The notes under the pieces are model-generated. The model saw nothing but the letters and a program-made list of their open reading frames with translations. It did no database searches and was not told where the DNA came from. Positions 6,300-15,104 of a stretch of DNA of 35,821 nucleotides are shown here, one piece after another. The stretch covers positions 1 to 35,821 of the IMG/VR virus record IMGVR_UViG_3300033149_003448, one strand, 5' to 3'. The stretch is from a virus. Every line of letters starts with the position of its first letter. Position 1 is the stretch's first letter. The position numbers and the translations under genes are program-made.

Positions 6300-6698
6300 A
6301 TGGACCCAGCGCTCCACAACCTGCTCAAAAAGGCCGCACAGCTCAGGGCTTGCGGCGTAGGCTGGGCGGAAGTTGCGGCGGCGGTAAACCGGAAGCGCAA
6401 CACCGTTGAGCACTGGCCGGGACAATACCCGCAGGAGTGGCGGCGAGAGTTTCAGCGCGCGGCGGATACATTTATCGCGACGGCCGGCCTGGACGCACTG
6501 AAGCGGCAACAGGCGCTGGGGCGCGACGCCGATGACGAGCGGGTTAGGCAGTCGGCCAATCACAGCATCATGGCGCTGTGGGCCAAGCTGTTCGCGCAGC
6601 GGCACGAGGTCAGCGGCCCCGAGGGGGCGGCGCAGGAAATCAAGTTCCGGTTTGCGGACGAGGGGGGAAGGGGAGATGACGGCGACGGCCAGGATTGA
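6300..6698 (+). CDS. Terminase small subunit-like protein
   Basis: This 132-residue protein lies two genes before the large terminase. The N-terminal half has a helix-turn-helix-like segment (QLRACGVGWAEVAAAVNRKRNTVEHW) such as small terminases use to bind the packaging site. A helical middle (NHSIMALWAKLFAQRHE) fits the oligomerisation region, and the tail is acidic and flexible (GDDGDGQD). The assignment rests on position plus HTH, so moderate. Confidence 0.65.
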   Translation: MDPALHNLLKKAAQLRACGVGWAEVAAAVNRKRNTVEHWPGQYPQEWRREFQRAADTFIATAGLDALKRQQALGRDADDERVRQSANHSIMALWAKLFAQRHEVSGPEGAAQEIKFRFADEGGRGDDGDGQD

Positions 6699-6849
6699 CG
6701 ATATCGCGGAGGCCAAGGCGGCCCTGTGGGGGCCGACGGCCGAAGAGCGCGCCCGTTTGCGGGCGTGGAGGCTGGCGCAACTGCGCGGTACAGCACCCCA
6801 GAACCCCACCTACCAGGAATCTCTACGGGTATATCTGGCGGGGCGATGA
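6676..6849 (+). CDS. Small hypothetical protein between terminase genes, 57 aa
   Basis: ATG at 6676 with a GGGGAAGGGGAG run just upstream, overlapping the small terminase end by 23 bases. The product is helical and charged (TARIDDIAEAKAALWGPTAEERARLRAWRLAQLRG) and ends in TYQESLRVYLAGR. ATGA overlap with the large terminase start supports it. No family recognised; it may assist packaging. Confidence 0.6.
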   Translation: MTATARIDDIAEAKAALWGPTAEERARLRAWRLAQLRGTAPQNPTYQESLRVYLAGR

Positions 6850-8132
6850 CCGCGTTTCTGATGGCCCTCAGCGTGACCCTACCGTTCTGCCCGCACCCTG
6901 GGCAGCGAGCCGTGCTGGAGAGCCCGGCGCGGTATCGTGACGTGAGCTGCGGGCGGCGTTGGGGCAAGACCGCGGTCGCGTCGGCAGAGCTATTGCGCTA
7001 CGCGCTTCGCGGGTCCAATCAGCGCGTCTGGCTCGTGACCCCGATCTTCAAGCAAGGTAACGAGGCGTGGAACCTGAACGAGTATAGTCTGCTCCCGATG
7101 CTGCGCGAAGCCGAGCGGCGCTCGGGCCAGACGATTATCGCCGACCTCTCCAAGGCCGACCGCCGTATCGTGCTGGCGAACGGCTCGATAATCGAGGCGC
7201 GCACCGGCGACCGAGAAGAAAACCTGCGCGGGGCCGGTCTGCACCTGCTGGTTATCGACGAGGCCGGGCAGCTTCCCGCGTCGGCCTGGCACGCCCTGGA
7301 GCCCACGGTTGCGCAGACGCGCGGCCGCGTGCTCCGCCTGGGAACGCCCCGCGGGCGCAACTGGTGGTACCGCGAGTGGAAGCGGGGGCAGGAGCCCGAC
7401 CGCGCGGAAACGCACGAGTCCTGGAGTATGCCGTCTGATACCAGCCCGTACTTCCCCGCCGAGAGCATGGCTCAGGCGCGCCGGAACCTGCCGATAGATT
7501 ATTACCGACAGGAATACCGGGCGGAGTTCCTCGAGTCTTCCCAGATGGTATTCCTCGGCCTGGACAAGTGCCTGACGGCGGCGGACCGACGGGAGCCCCC
7601 CGTCACGGGGCACCGCTACTGTCACGGCCTGGACCTCGCCAAGGCCCAGGACTGGACCGTACTGCTCACGCTGGACATCACCGACTCGCCCGCCAAGGTG
7701 GTGCAAATCAAGCGGGTACAGCGTATCGAGTACAATCAGCAGGCGGACATCATCGCCCCGCTGGTCAAGTCGTACGGCGGCGGCGTGTGGGCCGACTATA
7801 CCGGCGTCGGCGGCGCGGGGGTAGAGATGTTCGAGATGCGCGGTTTGCGCATCCACCGCTTCACGCTCACCCCCGACAGCAAGCGCGACGTAATCCAAAA
7901 CCTCCAGGTCGGCATCCAGACGCGCGGGCTGCTGATACCCACCGGCGGCGACTTCGCCCCGCTGGTCTCGGAGTTGCGCGACTACGAGTACCGGGTTACC
8001 GCTGGCCGGCTGACGTTCAACGCGCCGGACGGGCTGCACGATGACTGTGTTATCGCCTTGGCCCTGGCCTACTGGGGGCTCCAGCGCGGCGGCGCGGGGT
8101 TCCAGCGCGACCTGACCTACGGGATGTTTTGA
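6846..8132 (+). CDS. Terminase large subunit
   Basis: ATG at 6846 is chosen because of the ATGA overlap; the frame is open further upstream, but that part overlaps the preceding gene. The 428-residue protein has Walker A CGRRWGKT (35-42), Walker B LLVIDEAGQ (Asp138-Glu139), a coupling LGTPRG segment and a C-terminal RNase H-like nuclease (GLDLAKAQDWTVLLTLD, then DGLHDDCVIALALAYW). It drives DNA into the prohead and cuts concatemers. Length and motifs are complete. Confidence 0.93.
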   Translation: MTAFLMALSVTLPFCPHPGQRAVLESPARYRDVSCGRRWGKTAVASAELLRYALRGSNQRVWLVTPIFKQGNEAWNLNEYSLLPMLREAERRSGQTIIADLSKADRRIVLANGSIIEARTGDREENLRGAGLHLLVIDEAGQLPASAWHALEPTVAQTRGRVLRLGTPRGRNWWYREWKRGQEPDRAETHESWSMPSDTSPYFPAESMAQARRNLPIDYYRQEYRAEFLESSQMVFLGLDKCLTAADRREPPVTGHRYCHGLDLAKAQDWTVLLTLDITDSPAKVVQIKRVQRIEYNQQADIIAPLVKSYGGGVWADYTGVGGAGVEMFEMRGLRIHRFTLTPDSKRDVIQNLQVGIQTRGLLIPTGGDFAPLVSELRDYEYRVTAGRLTFNAPDGLHDDCVIALALAYWGLQRGGAGFQRDLTYGMF

Positions 8133-9610
8133 TGGACAAATCGACGCTCGAAAGCCGGCACTGCGAATACGGGGAGCACGCCGAATCGTGGCAGTGGGCC
8201 GACGCGGTACGCAACGCTAAGCTGCGCTCCGTGCGCGAGCGCCAGCGCTGGCTAGTGCGCGGCGAAAGCGAGCCCATCATGGACTTCGAGCTGCGGGCAA
8301 AGCTCCTGTCCTACTCGGCCGACACGCCGCGGTTGGTGTCGCGGATTACCGGCTCGGTATGGAAGCGCCCGCCCAGCTACGACGTGCCCGAGGGCAAGCT
8401 GTCCGAGTTTGTCGACAGCGCCACCCGCAGCGGCCAGGCGTTGGCCGAGTTGGCCCAGGCGGCCGCCACCGCGGCGCTGTGGCACGGGTGGAGCGTGGCC
8501 CTGCTGGACCGGCGCGCGCAGCCCCAGGGCGCACCCGGCGCGGTAACCCAGGCCGACGCCCAGGCGCTAGGGCTGGACCTGCCCTACGCGGTGTTGTTCG
8601 AGGCCCCGCAGGTACTTGACTGGCGCGTCAACGCCGACGGGCTGTTGTCTTATGTCAAGCTGGTATCGCCGCCGTATACCGAGGGCGGCCTGACCGTCAC
8701 CGAGTACCGGGAGGTTATACCAGGGGGTATCCGCCTTTGGCGCGTAGAAAAAACCGCAGACGGGGCGGAGCGCGTTACCGGCGGCGAACTGATACCCGCC
8801 GCCCCCGCTCTGGCCGCCGCGGGCCGGCTGCCGATAGCCGTCTGTCAGTACGACCCCGTTGACGCGATGGTATCCCGGTCGCCGCTGACAGAGAGCCTGC
8901 AAGCCGAGCGGCGAGCGCTGCTGATACTCAGCGACCTCCTGTGGGACATGTACGTCGCCGGCCACCCCGTAATCAAGCTGTGGAGCCGGGACAAGCCGCG
9001 GGAAGTCGGTGTCGGCGTCACCAAATTCCTCCACTTTCTGCCGCCCGACAAGGGCCAGAGTCGGGAGGACGCCACGTGGATGGAGATTACCGGTAGCGGC
9101 CTGGCGCACCAGTCCCGTGCGTACACCGACGCGCGCCGGGACATCTGGGCGCAGGCAGGTATCAGCCCCGTCGGCCAGGGGGGCGAGACAAGCGAGGGCG
9201 CGTCGGGTTACCAGCTTGATACCGCCTACGAAAAGTCCGAGGGTAACCTTCTCGCCCGCGTGGCGCGAATGGCCGAGGCGTTCGAATGGGATATTCTGAC
9301 GCTGGCCGCGCTGGACCTGGGCGTCGTACCCGACTGGCGGACCGCGCGGGGCCTGGTGGGCGTCACATACCCACACGAGTTTGACCTTAAAAGCCCGGCA
9401 CGAATGCTCGCGGCACTCTCGCAATTGCGGATGCACTTGCCGCCGGACTCGGCCGCGCTGAAGGAGTTGCTACGCCGCGCGACGCTGGCGCACTTGCCTA
9501 ACCTGGGCTCGGAGCTGGCGCAAAAAATCGCCGAGGAAATTGAATCGTCCGGCGCATACGAGGCACAGGCGCCGGATGCCGATGGGGAATACGGAGAGGC
9601 GGCCGAATAG
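8132..9610 (+). CDS. Portal protein (DUF4055-like)
   Basis: ATG at 8132 overlaps the terminase stop (TGATG). The 492-residue size and position directly after terminase fit a portal. The sequence has a W...RERQRWL...E start, LVSRITGSVWKRPP, LYDRR/APQVLDWRVN strands, and a helical ALLILSDLLWDMY segment typical of DUF4055 portals. It forms the dodecameric ring at the unique capsid vertex. The very acidic C-terminus (EAQAPDADGEYGEAAE) is likely disordered. Confidence 0.82.
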   Translation: MDKSTLESRHCEYGEHAESWQWADAVRNAKLRSVRERQRWLVRGESEPIMDFELRAKLLSYSADTPRLVSRITGSVWKRPPSYDVPEGKLSEFVDSATRSGQALAELAQAAATAALWHGWSVALLDRRAQPQGAPGAVTQADAQALGLDLPYAVLFEAPQVLDWRVNADGLLSYVKLVSPPYTEGGLTVTEYREVIPGGIRLWRVEKTADGAERVTGGELIPAAPALAAAGRLPIAVCQYDPVDAMVSRSPLTESLQAERRALLILSDLLWDMYVAGHPVIKLWSRDKPREVGVGVTKFLHFLPPDKGQSREDATWMEITGSGLAHQSRAYTDARRDIWAQAGISPVGQGGETSEGASGYQLDTAYEKSEGNLLARVARMAEAFEWDILTLAALDLGVVPDWRTARGLVGVTYPHEFDLKSPARMLAALSQLRMHLPPDSAALKELLRRATLAHLPNLGSELAQKIAEEIESSGAYEAQAPDADGEYGEAAE

Positions 9611-9662
9611 CCGCCTGGACCGTCCGGGGTGGTCCCGGGCGGGTGTATAACGGAGGGGTATA
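9611..9662 (+). promoter_or_regulatory. Gap between portal and scaffold with a hairpin
   Basis: This contains the inverted repeat GGACC-N9-GGTCC (about 9617-9635) followed by a CCGGGCGGG run, then the ribosome-binding site GGAGGGG before ATG 9663. There is no T-tract, so an RNA-stability or weak attenuator role is more likely than full termination. Confidence 0.35.
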
Positions 9663-10451
9663 ATGCCTGACCAGCCTGACACTGGTGGCGGCCAGCCGGG
9701 AGCCGGAAATCCCGACGCGGGGAAGGGCGCGCCCGAATCTGCGCCCGGCGTGGACCTCGAAGCCGTCAAGGCGGCGGTCGCCGAGTCGCTCAAGGCCGAG
9801 CTGTCACAGCAGGTGACGGGAGCGGTCAAGCGGCAGATAGCCTCCGCGCTGGACGGCGTCGACCTGGACGCGTTGAGGGCGAAGCCGGACGCCCCGAAAT
9901 CCGGCGACGGGAACGATAAGGGCACGAAGGTCAATCCCCTTGAGGTCAAGCTGAGCGAGCAGCAGAAGCAAATCGACGCGCTCACGAAGGCGGCGGACAG
10001 ATACCGCCGTCGGGCTCTGCGCGGCGGCGTAACCGAAATCGTCGGCGGCTTGGGCCTGACGAAATCGGCCGCGGAATTGCTTATCGATTCCTACGCTGCG
10101 AAAGTTCAGGAGGACGACGAGGGTAAGCTCTACGTCCAGGACGGCGATTCGCCCGTCCTGCTCGTCGACCACCTCAAGGCCTACGTTAAGGACCGGCCCG
10201 ACCTGCTCAAATCGGAGGCCCGTGGCGGTTCGGGCGCCGGCGCGCAAACCGGCGGCTGGACCGAGGCGATGCCCGCCAGCATGGCGGAGCTGATGAAGGA
10301 CCCCAAAACCGGACGCCCCACGCCCGAGCGCTGGGCGCGGTTCAAAAGGGCCCACCCCGAGCGCGCCGCCGAGCTGCGCAAAGCGGCGGGCGGTACGTTC
10401 TCGGGCGGCGCAATCGAGGCTCCAGGGCGTCCACCTAACGAAAGGCAATAG
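9663..10451 (+). CDS. Capsid scaffold protein
   Basis: This 262-residue protein sits directly upstream of the major capsid gene. It begins with a Gly/Pro/Asp-rich disordered segment, then a long heptad-like region (VDLEAVKAAVAESLKAELSQQV; LEVKLSEQQKQIDALTKAADRYRRRAL) and a Gly-rich flexible C-terminus. That composition and position are typical of phage scaffolds, which shape the prohead and leave before maturation. No protease motif is seen. Confidence 0.82.
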   Translation: MPDQPDTGGGQPGAGNPDAGKGAPESAPGVDLEAVKAAVAESLKAELSQQVTGAVKRQIASALDGVDLDALRAKPDAPKSGDGNDKGTKVNPLEVKLSEQQKQIDALTKAADRYRRRALRGGVTEIVGGLGLTKSAAELLIDSYAAKVQEDDEGKLYVQDGDSPVLLVDHLKAYVKDRPDLLKSEARGGSGAGAQTGGWTEAMPASMAELMKDPKTGRPTPERWARFKRAHPERAAELRKAAGGTFSGGAIEAPGRPPNERQ

Positions 10452-10453
10452 CT

Positions 10454-11449
10454 GTGGCTGACGGTTATCTTCTCATCGGCGACGTGGCGGTCAATCCCGA
10501 CCTGGTACTGGACTTCGCCCAGGCGCGGTATAACGACCTCACCGCCGAGGTGTTCAACCGGGCCGGCGGCGCGTTCGAGTTCCTGCCGCCCTCGCCCAAG
10601 GTCCACCCTGGGGCAAACGTCAACGCCCCGACGCTCAAGATGGTGGGCGCGTCCTCTCGCTACGACCTGACCAGCGAGACCGACGCCACCGCGACGCAGG
10701 CGCCCGACAGCGCTCAGCGCCGGATGCCCGTGCTCGCCCAGGTCAACGGCCCCTACAAGTTCGCCGACCATGCCATCCGCGGATACGAGATGTCCGAGGA
10801 GCAGGTGGCGGCCGAGCTAGGCCGCCAGATGGCCGAGCGCATCTTCAATTACCGGAAGCTCGCCGCGTACTACGCAATCAAGGGCGCGGCCGGCGTGGTG
10901 ACATCTCACGTCGAGACCGAGACCGACGCCTTCGACGCCGTGGACTTCCTCGACGCCAAGGCGAAGCTCGGCGACGCTTCCAGCGGCCTGGTCACCGCAA
11001 TCATGCACAGCAAGCAGTGGTATAGTCTGCTGAAGGATATCGGGAACACGGCCAACATCACCGGTGACCGCCTGGGTGAGATGGTGTTTATCCAGGGCGG
11101 AGTCCCGGCGCTGGCCGGTATGAACGTTATCCTGGACGACCAGGTGCTGACCGCCAGTGTATCGGCGGGAACGCAGTACGACTGCCTCCTGCTCGGCCCC
11201 GGCGCGCTCAAAATCCAGCCGGCAACTGGGTTCCCGCTTGTGACGATGAAGCTGGACATCTCCATCGGTCGCGTTTTCAAAATCGTGACCGAGGACCACT
11301 TCGCCGTCGGCGTGGCGGGGATGGATTACGACGGCGGACAGTCGAACCCGACGACTGCCCAGCTGGCCGCCGCGGCCAACTGGGGCACCGCATACTCTCA
11401 CGACCATCGGGAAGCCAACTGGGCAATCTTCCGGACGGTGGAAGCCTAG
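10454..11449 (+). CDS. Major capsid protein (HK97-fold type)
   Basis: GTG at 10454, 2 bases after the scaffold stop. The 331-residue protein fits HK97-like capsids: an E-loop-like region early, a helical spine (EEQVAAELGRQMAERIFNYRKLAAYYAIKGA), IMHSKQWYSLLKD, then VIQ/GMNVILDDQV and a C-terminal VTEDHFAVGVAGMDY strand. Members I know of this subgroup have such IMHS and D-DD motifs. A strong hairpin follows the gene. Confidence 0.87.
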   Translation: MADGYLLIGDVAVNPDLVLDFAQARYNDLTAEVFNRAGGAFEFLPPSPKVHPGANVNAPTLKMVGASSRYDLTSETDATATQAPDSAQRRMPVLAQVNGPYKFADHAIRGYEMSEEQVAAELGRQMAERIFNYRKLAAYYAIKGAAGVVTSHVETETDAFDAVDFLDAKAKLGDASSGLVTAIMHSKQWYSLLKDIGNTANITGDRLGEMVFIQGGVPALAGMNVILDDQVLTASVSAGTQYDCLLLGPGALKIQPATGFPLVTMKLDISIGRVFKIVTEDHFAVGVAGMDYDGGQSNPTTAQLAAAANWGTAYSHDHREANWAIFRTVEA

Positions 11450-11465
11450 TCGGTAATAGTTGCGG

Positions 11466-11495
11466 GTGGGGGCGGGCAATCCGGCCCGCCCCCAC
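11466..11495 (+). terminator. Perfect 12-bp hairpin after the major capsid gene
   Basis: GTGGGGGCGGGC (11466-11477) pairs perfectly with GCCCGCCCCCAC (11484-11495) around the loop AATCCG. There is no T-run after it (ACAAACGG), so it is an attenuator or mRNA 3'-end stabiliser rather than a standard intrinsic terminator. It would let capsid mRNA exceed the downstream cassette. Confidence 0.65.
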
Positions 11496-11512
11496 AAACG
11501 GAGGCGTTGCGC

Positions 11513-13750
11513 GTGAAGCCGGCGGTGCTCATAGCGAACGGCCCCAGCGCCGAGGGCTACCAGCCTCCGGATGACGCGTTCGTCGTCTGCCTTAACGACG
11601 GCTTCAAGCGCCACAGGTGCGACGCGGTGATGTCTGTGGATTGTCCGCCGGACCTGAAGGATGCCTGGGTGGCATGGCGCGGAATCAAGGTGATGTCCGA
11701 CCGCAACGCCGCTTACCCCGCGGCCCGCGACGAACGCGGGCGGCGAATCAAGGAGGATATCCGCCTGTTCCCCTGTGACCACATAATGCGCAAATACCGC
11801 AGCTCTACCGCCTGCGCCCTGGCGTGGCTTACCGCCGAGGGATACCGCCGGGTGACGATGGTGGGGGTTGACGCGCTGTTTGGCGGGGGGAAGGCGGGCG
11901 CGCTGTACACGCGTGACGGTCACGCGGATTTTCTGCGCAGGGCGTCTCTCCGGCTTCCGGAAGGGCTTTTCCTCTGGCGTAACGGCAAGGAGGTTGCGCT
12001 TGATGAAACGTTCTTCCGGCGCCTGGGTCGTTTTGTCCGGGCGGCTACTACCGCGACCCCGCGGGCCGATGCCCCCAAGCCCGACCCCGCTACGTGCGCC
12101 ATTCCCCAGCGGCTGGTCGAGTTTGACCCTTCGCCGCGCTGCACCCGCGCGTGTGAGTTCTGCGCGCCGGGTATACCCGCGGGCCGGCGGAGCCAGAAGC
12201 GATGCCTCACCCTGCGGGCGCACAATCGCGTAATTGACCAGCTTGCCGAGGCGGGCTATAACCGGGCCGACCGGTGGCTGTGCTACTGCGGTCACGGCGA
12301 ACCGCTACTTAATCCGCGGCTGCCCGCCATGCTCCGCTACGCCCGGCGACAACTCCCCGCCTGCCGGATGGTGCTCTATACCAACGGCGACAAGCTCACC
12401 GCCGAACTATGCTGTACGCTGGAAGCCCTGGACCTGGATACCCTGATTTGGGATTGCTACGACGACCGCAGCGCCCGCAGGGTGCCCGCCGTCATTGCAG
12501 ATAGCTCGCTGGACCCCGCCCGTGTGCGGGTCAACGACTATCGCCGGGGGTTCCCAAGCGCCTCTTCCCGCTGCTCGGCGGTTCGGGCCGCAGATACCGG
12601 GCCGTGGCGCGACAAGCCGTGCGGGATGCCGGACGGCAAGCTCTTCTTTACCGACGACGGCAAGGGCGGTTCGTGCTGGCTGCTCTGTTGCGAGTGCTAC
12701 GACCGCAAGGTCCGCTGGCCGGGCAACCTCTCACCCGTAGAGCTTAACGCCCGCGCCGATTTCGCGCGCATCCGTGACGGGCTTTTATCGGGACAGCGTG
12801 CGCTGTCCCCCGCCTGCAAGCGCTGTGACCGTGACGGAGGTCACCCCAAGGGCTTCGGCCACGTCCCCGCGCTCGTGGACTCGGGTTTCTGGCCGGTCCC
12901 CGCACCGGTCCCCGCCGCCCCCAAGGGCCGACGCCTCGTAGTGCTCCCGGTCAACGCGCGATGGGCGCAGCACGCGGCCGCCGTGCTGGACACCATAGAC
13001 CGCGCATCGGTAATGCCCGGCAAGTCCCTGGTACTGTGGGGCGACGACGACCAGCCCGGGTGCCCCGATTTCCTGCGTGGCGATACCCGCGAAGTATGGG
13101 AGTTCCCCGGCTCGCTGGGGTGGCGCGGCATCAGCCGCGGAATCGCCAAGGCGTTTCTGTATGCGCTGAGAGAGAAGTACGACTGGGTTATCAAGCTCGA
13201 CACGGACACGGCGATTCTGCGCGGGGGCTGGGATGCCGTTCTTTGCTCTGAGTGCCCGCCGGACACCCAGGCCGGGACATACATGGACGCAAGCATTACC
13301 GGCCAAATCCCTAACAACTCGGACGGGGTTGCGGACGGGCTCTTTAACGGGCAACTGGCAGCGCATTGCCGATGGGCGCGGCGCTTTGTAGAGCGCGGCT
13401 TGCGTCGCTGGGACCATATACAGGGCGGCTGCTACGTTATCGGCGCAAAGGCGCTGGAGCGTATCGAGCGCGTAGTAGGGCTGTCCGCCGAAGACCAGGA
13501 GCACGTCCCCGAAGAGCAGCGAGTCGGCGAAGACGTATATATCGACACCAAGTGCAAGGTAGCCGGGATTCCCCAGCGGGATATTCTGCAGTTGCGAATT
13601 TGGTTCCGGGAGCCGCGCGTCAATCCGCTGACGGAACAACATATCATGCACCAGCGCGATTCGCTCGGTGTGGTGGCCGTCCACCCCGTCAAAGACCTGG
13701 CGCTGCTGCGTCGGCTGGCGGAATACAACCCGCTGGTGGCCCGCACATGA
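11513..13750 (+). CDS. Fusion: sialyltransferase/DUF115-like + radical SAM/SPASM + GT-A glycosyltransferase
   Basis: GTG 11513 is preferred over TTG 11507 because CGGAGG (11499-11504) is 8 bases away. Three domains fill 745 residues. Residues 1-180: VLIANGPSAEGY and STACALAWLTAEGYRRVTMVGVDAL, as in Rossmann-like sialyltransferase/DUF115 proteins. Residues about 195-450: CTRACEFC gives the radical SAM triad Cys210, Cys214, Cys217; GHGEPLLNP matches the GEP motif; further Cys clusters (CWLLCCEC, CKRC) look like a SPASM auxiliary iron-sulfur site. Residues about 475-745: a glycosyltransferase with KLDTDTAIL (Asp563, Asp565 as DxD). The substrate is unknown; capsid or surface-glycan modification is inferred from the cassette. 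ATGA overlap with the next gene. Confidence 0.8.
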   Translation: MKPAVLIANGPSAEGYQPPDDAFVVCLNDGFKRHRCDAVMSVDCPPDLKDAWVAWRGIKVMSDRNAAYPAARDERGRRIKEDIRLFPCDHIMRKYRSSTACALAWLTAEGYRRVTMVGVDALFGGGKAGALYTRDGHADFLRRASLRLPEGLFLWRNGKEVALDETFFRRLGRFVRAATTATPRADAPKPDPATCAIPQRLVEFDPSPRCTRACEFCAPGIPAGRRSQKRCLTLRAHNRVIDQLAEAGYNRADRWLCYCGHGEPLLNPRLPAMLRYARRQLPACRMVLYTNGDKLTAELCCTLEALDLDTLIWDCYDDRSARRVPAVIADSSLDPARVRVNDYRRGFPSASSRCSAVRAADTGPWRDKPCGMPDGKLFFTDDGKGGSCWLLCCECYDRKVRWPGNLSPVELNARADFARIRDGLLSGQRALSPACKRCDRDGGHPKGFGHVPALVDSGFWPVPAPVPAAPKGRRLVVLPVNARWAQHAAAVLDTIDRASVMPGKSLVLWGDDDQPGCPDFLRGDTREVWEFPGSLGWRGISRGIAKAFLYALREKYDWVIKLDTDTAILRGGWDAVLCSECPPDTQAGTYMDASITGQIPNNSDGVADGLFNGQLAAHCRWARRFVERGLRRWDHIQGGCYVIGAKALERIERVVGLSAEDQEHVPEEQRVGEDVYIDTKCKVAGIPQRDILQLRIWFREPRVNPLTEQHIMHQRDSLGVVAVHPVKDLALLRRLAEYNPLVART

Positions 13751-14466
13751 TAGCCGCCGTAATCACCGCTCGTAACGGCTCGGCCAGCCGGATGAAGGAC
13801 AAGAACCTGGTCGAGGTCCACGGCAAGCCGCTGGTGGCTTGGCCGCTGATAGCCGCCCGAGAGGCTGATACGGTAGACGACATTGCGCTGCTGACCGATG
13901 ACCCGCGGATTGCGGCGGTCGGCCGGTCCTGGGGCGCCCGGATAATCCACGAGCCCGACCGCGGCGACGAAGGCAACCACCCCGAGGCTATCCGCTACGC
14001 GACAGCCGCCCTGCTGGCCCGCCACGGCAACGACCTGGAGGCCGTCTGCGTTCTCCTCGGCAACACCGTAATGACTGATGGCCGGACGATAGATGCCTGT
14101 ATCTCCGCTCTGCGCGCCCGGCCGGAGGCCAGCGGCGCGATGACCGTGTGGACCGCGGCCGACGACCACCCGTTGCGCGCGTTGCAAGAGGGCCCGGACG
14201 GCTGGCTGGTCCCCTACGGCGACCCCGCCCCGGTCTCTTCCCGCCGCCAGGACTACCCCGAGGTGCTCTACTACGACCAGGGGCCCTGGTGCTTCCGGCC
14301 GGAGTGGGCCGAGCGCGGCGGTGGTCCCCGGCCCTGGTCCTGGGTGGGGCCGCGGGTGATGCCCGTGCGCCGGCCCTGGGTAGCCGGCCGCGACGTTCAC
14401 GGCCCGCTAGACCTGTGGATAGCTGACCGCTGGTTATCTGACCTGCCCGAAAGGCAACGCAAATGA
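13747..14466 (+). CDS. CMP-sugar (NeuA-like) cytidylyltransferase
   Basis: The real start is ATG 13747, overlapping the fusion gene stop; the open frame further upstream is a shadow. The 239-residue protein starts AAVITARNGSASRMKDKNL, matching the ARxGSxxxxxKN nucleotide-binding signature of CMP-sialic/KDO-type synthetases, followed by GKPLVAWPL and LLTDDPRIAAVGRSWGARII. The enzyme should activate a 2-keto-sugar acid as the CMP-sugar. Sugar identity cannot be read. It would supply donor to the adjacent sialyltransferase-like domains. Confidence 0.82.
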   Translation: MIAAVITARNGSASRMKDKNLVEVHGKPLVAWPLIAAREADTVDDIALLTDDPRIAAVGRSWGARIIHEPDRGDEGNHPEAIRYATAALLARHGNDLEAVCVLLGNTVMTDGRTIDACISALRARPEASGAMTVWTAADDHPLRALQEGPDGWLVPYGDPAPVSSRRQDYPEVLYYDQGPWCFRPEWAERGGGPRPWSWVGPRVMPVRRPWVAGRDVHGPLDLWIADRWLSDLPERQRK

Positions 14467-15104
14467 GATGGGCGCTAGTTGGCTCCGGTCCCGGCGCGCC
14501 GCGCTTCGCGCGGGAAATCGACGCCTGTGACGTAGTGATTCGCATCAACTGCTGGCCGCGCGGCGAAGCCGGCGACAAGTGGGATGTTTGGGCCAGCCCC
14601 TTCCAGGACTACATGGTCGAGGGCGTATTGCGCGAGGTCGGCTCGGAGCGGGTGCCCGGCGAACTCTGGTTCACGATTCCGGAGGGGTTGCCCGACCCCT
14701 GCGCTGACGGCCGCTCCTGGGGGCGGGCCCGCAAGCTGGCCGCCGACGCCGACAACTGCCAAGTACTCCGGGTAGCCCCGGAACTCTACTCCGCCGTGGG
14801 CCGAGCGGTTAGCGACGAGGCCCGTCGGGCAGCAGCGCCTACTACCGGATTTGTGGCTCTGCGCATGGCCTTGGAACAGGGGCCCGACGAGTTGGTCCTG
14901 GCTGGCTTCGACTCGGCGGTCAGTTCCGACCGCGGCCGCTGGGGTCCGTGGTACGGCCAGCGGATGTATTCGGCCCGCTGGTTCAGTGTGCACCACGATT
15001 TTCCTGCCGAGGACCGGCTGATTGAGCGATGGTTGCGCTCGCGCGAATTCTGCGGCCACACGTTTGCGGTAACTCGACCGGTATGGTTACGGTGCGGGGC
15101 GTGA
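14463..15104 (+). CDS. Sialyltransferase/DUF115-like putative glycosyltransferase
   Basis: ATGA overlap at 14463. The 213-residue protein has the same plan as the N-terminal domain of the 745-residue fusion: ALVGSGPGAPRF (nucleotide-binding loop), VVIRINCWP, and TTGFVALRMALEQGPDELVLAGFDSA. The R-x-N and TTG...AL...L.GFD patterns resemble bacterial GT29/GT42-like and DUF115 proteins often found in phages. With the CMP-sugar synthetase next to it, glycosyl transfer from a CMP donor is the best inference. Confidence 0.72.
   Translation: MRWALVGSGPGAPRFAREIDACDVVIRINCWPRGEAGDKWDVWASPFQDYMVEGVLREVGSERVPGELWFTIPEGLPDPCADGRSWGRARKLAADADNCQVLRVAPELYSAVGRAVSDEARRAAAPTTGFVALRMALEQGPDELVLAGFDSAVSSDRGRWGPWYGQRMYSARWFSVHHDFPAEDRLIERWLRSREFCGHTFAVTRPVWLRCGA

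Noticed and set aside
10817-12295. 492-codon reverse-strand ORF opposite the capsid gene
   Set aside because: Antisense shadow of high-GC coding DNA; it spans the capsid stop and the hairpin, and its translation shows no family motif.
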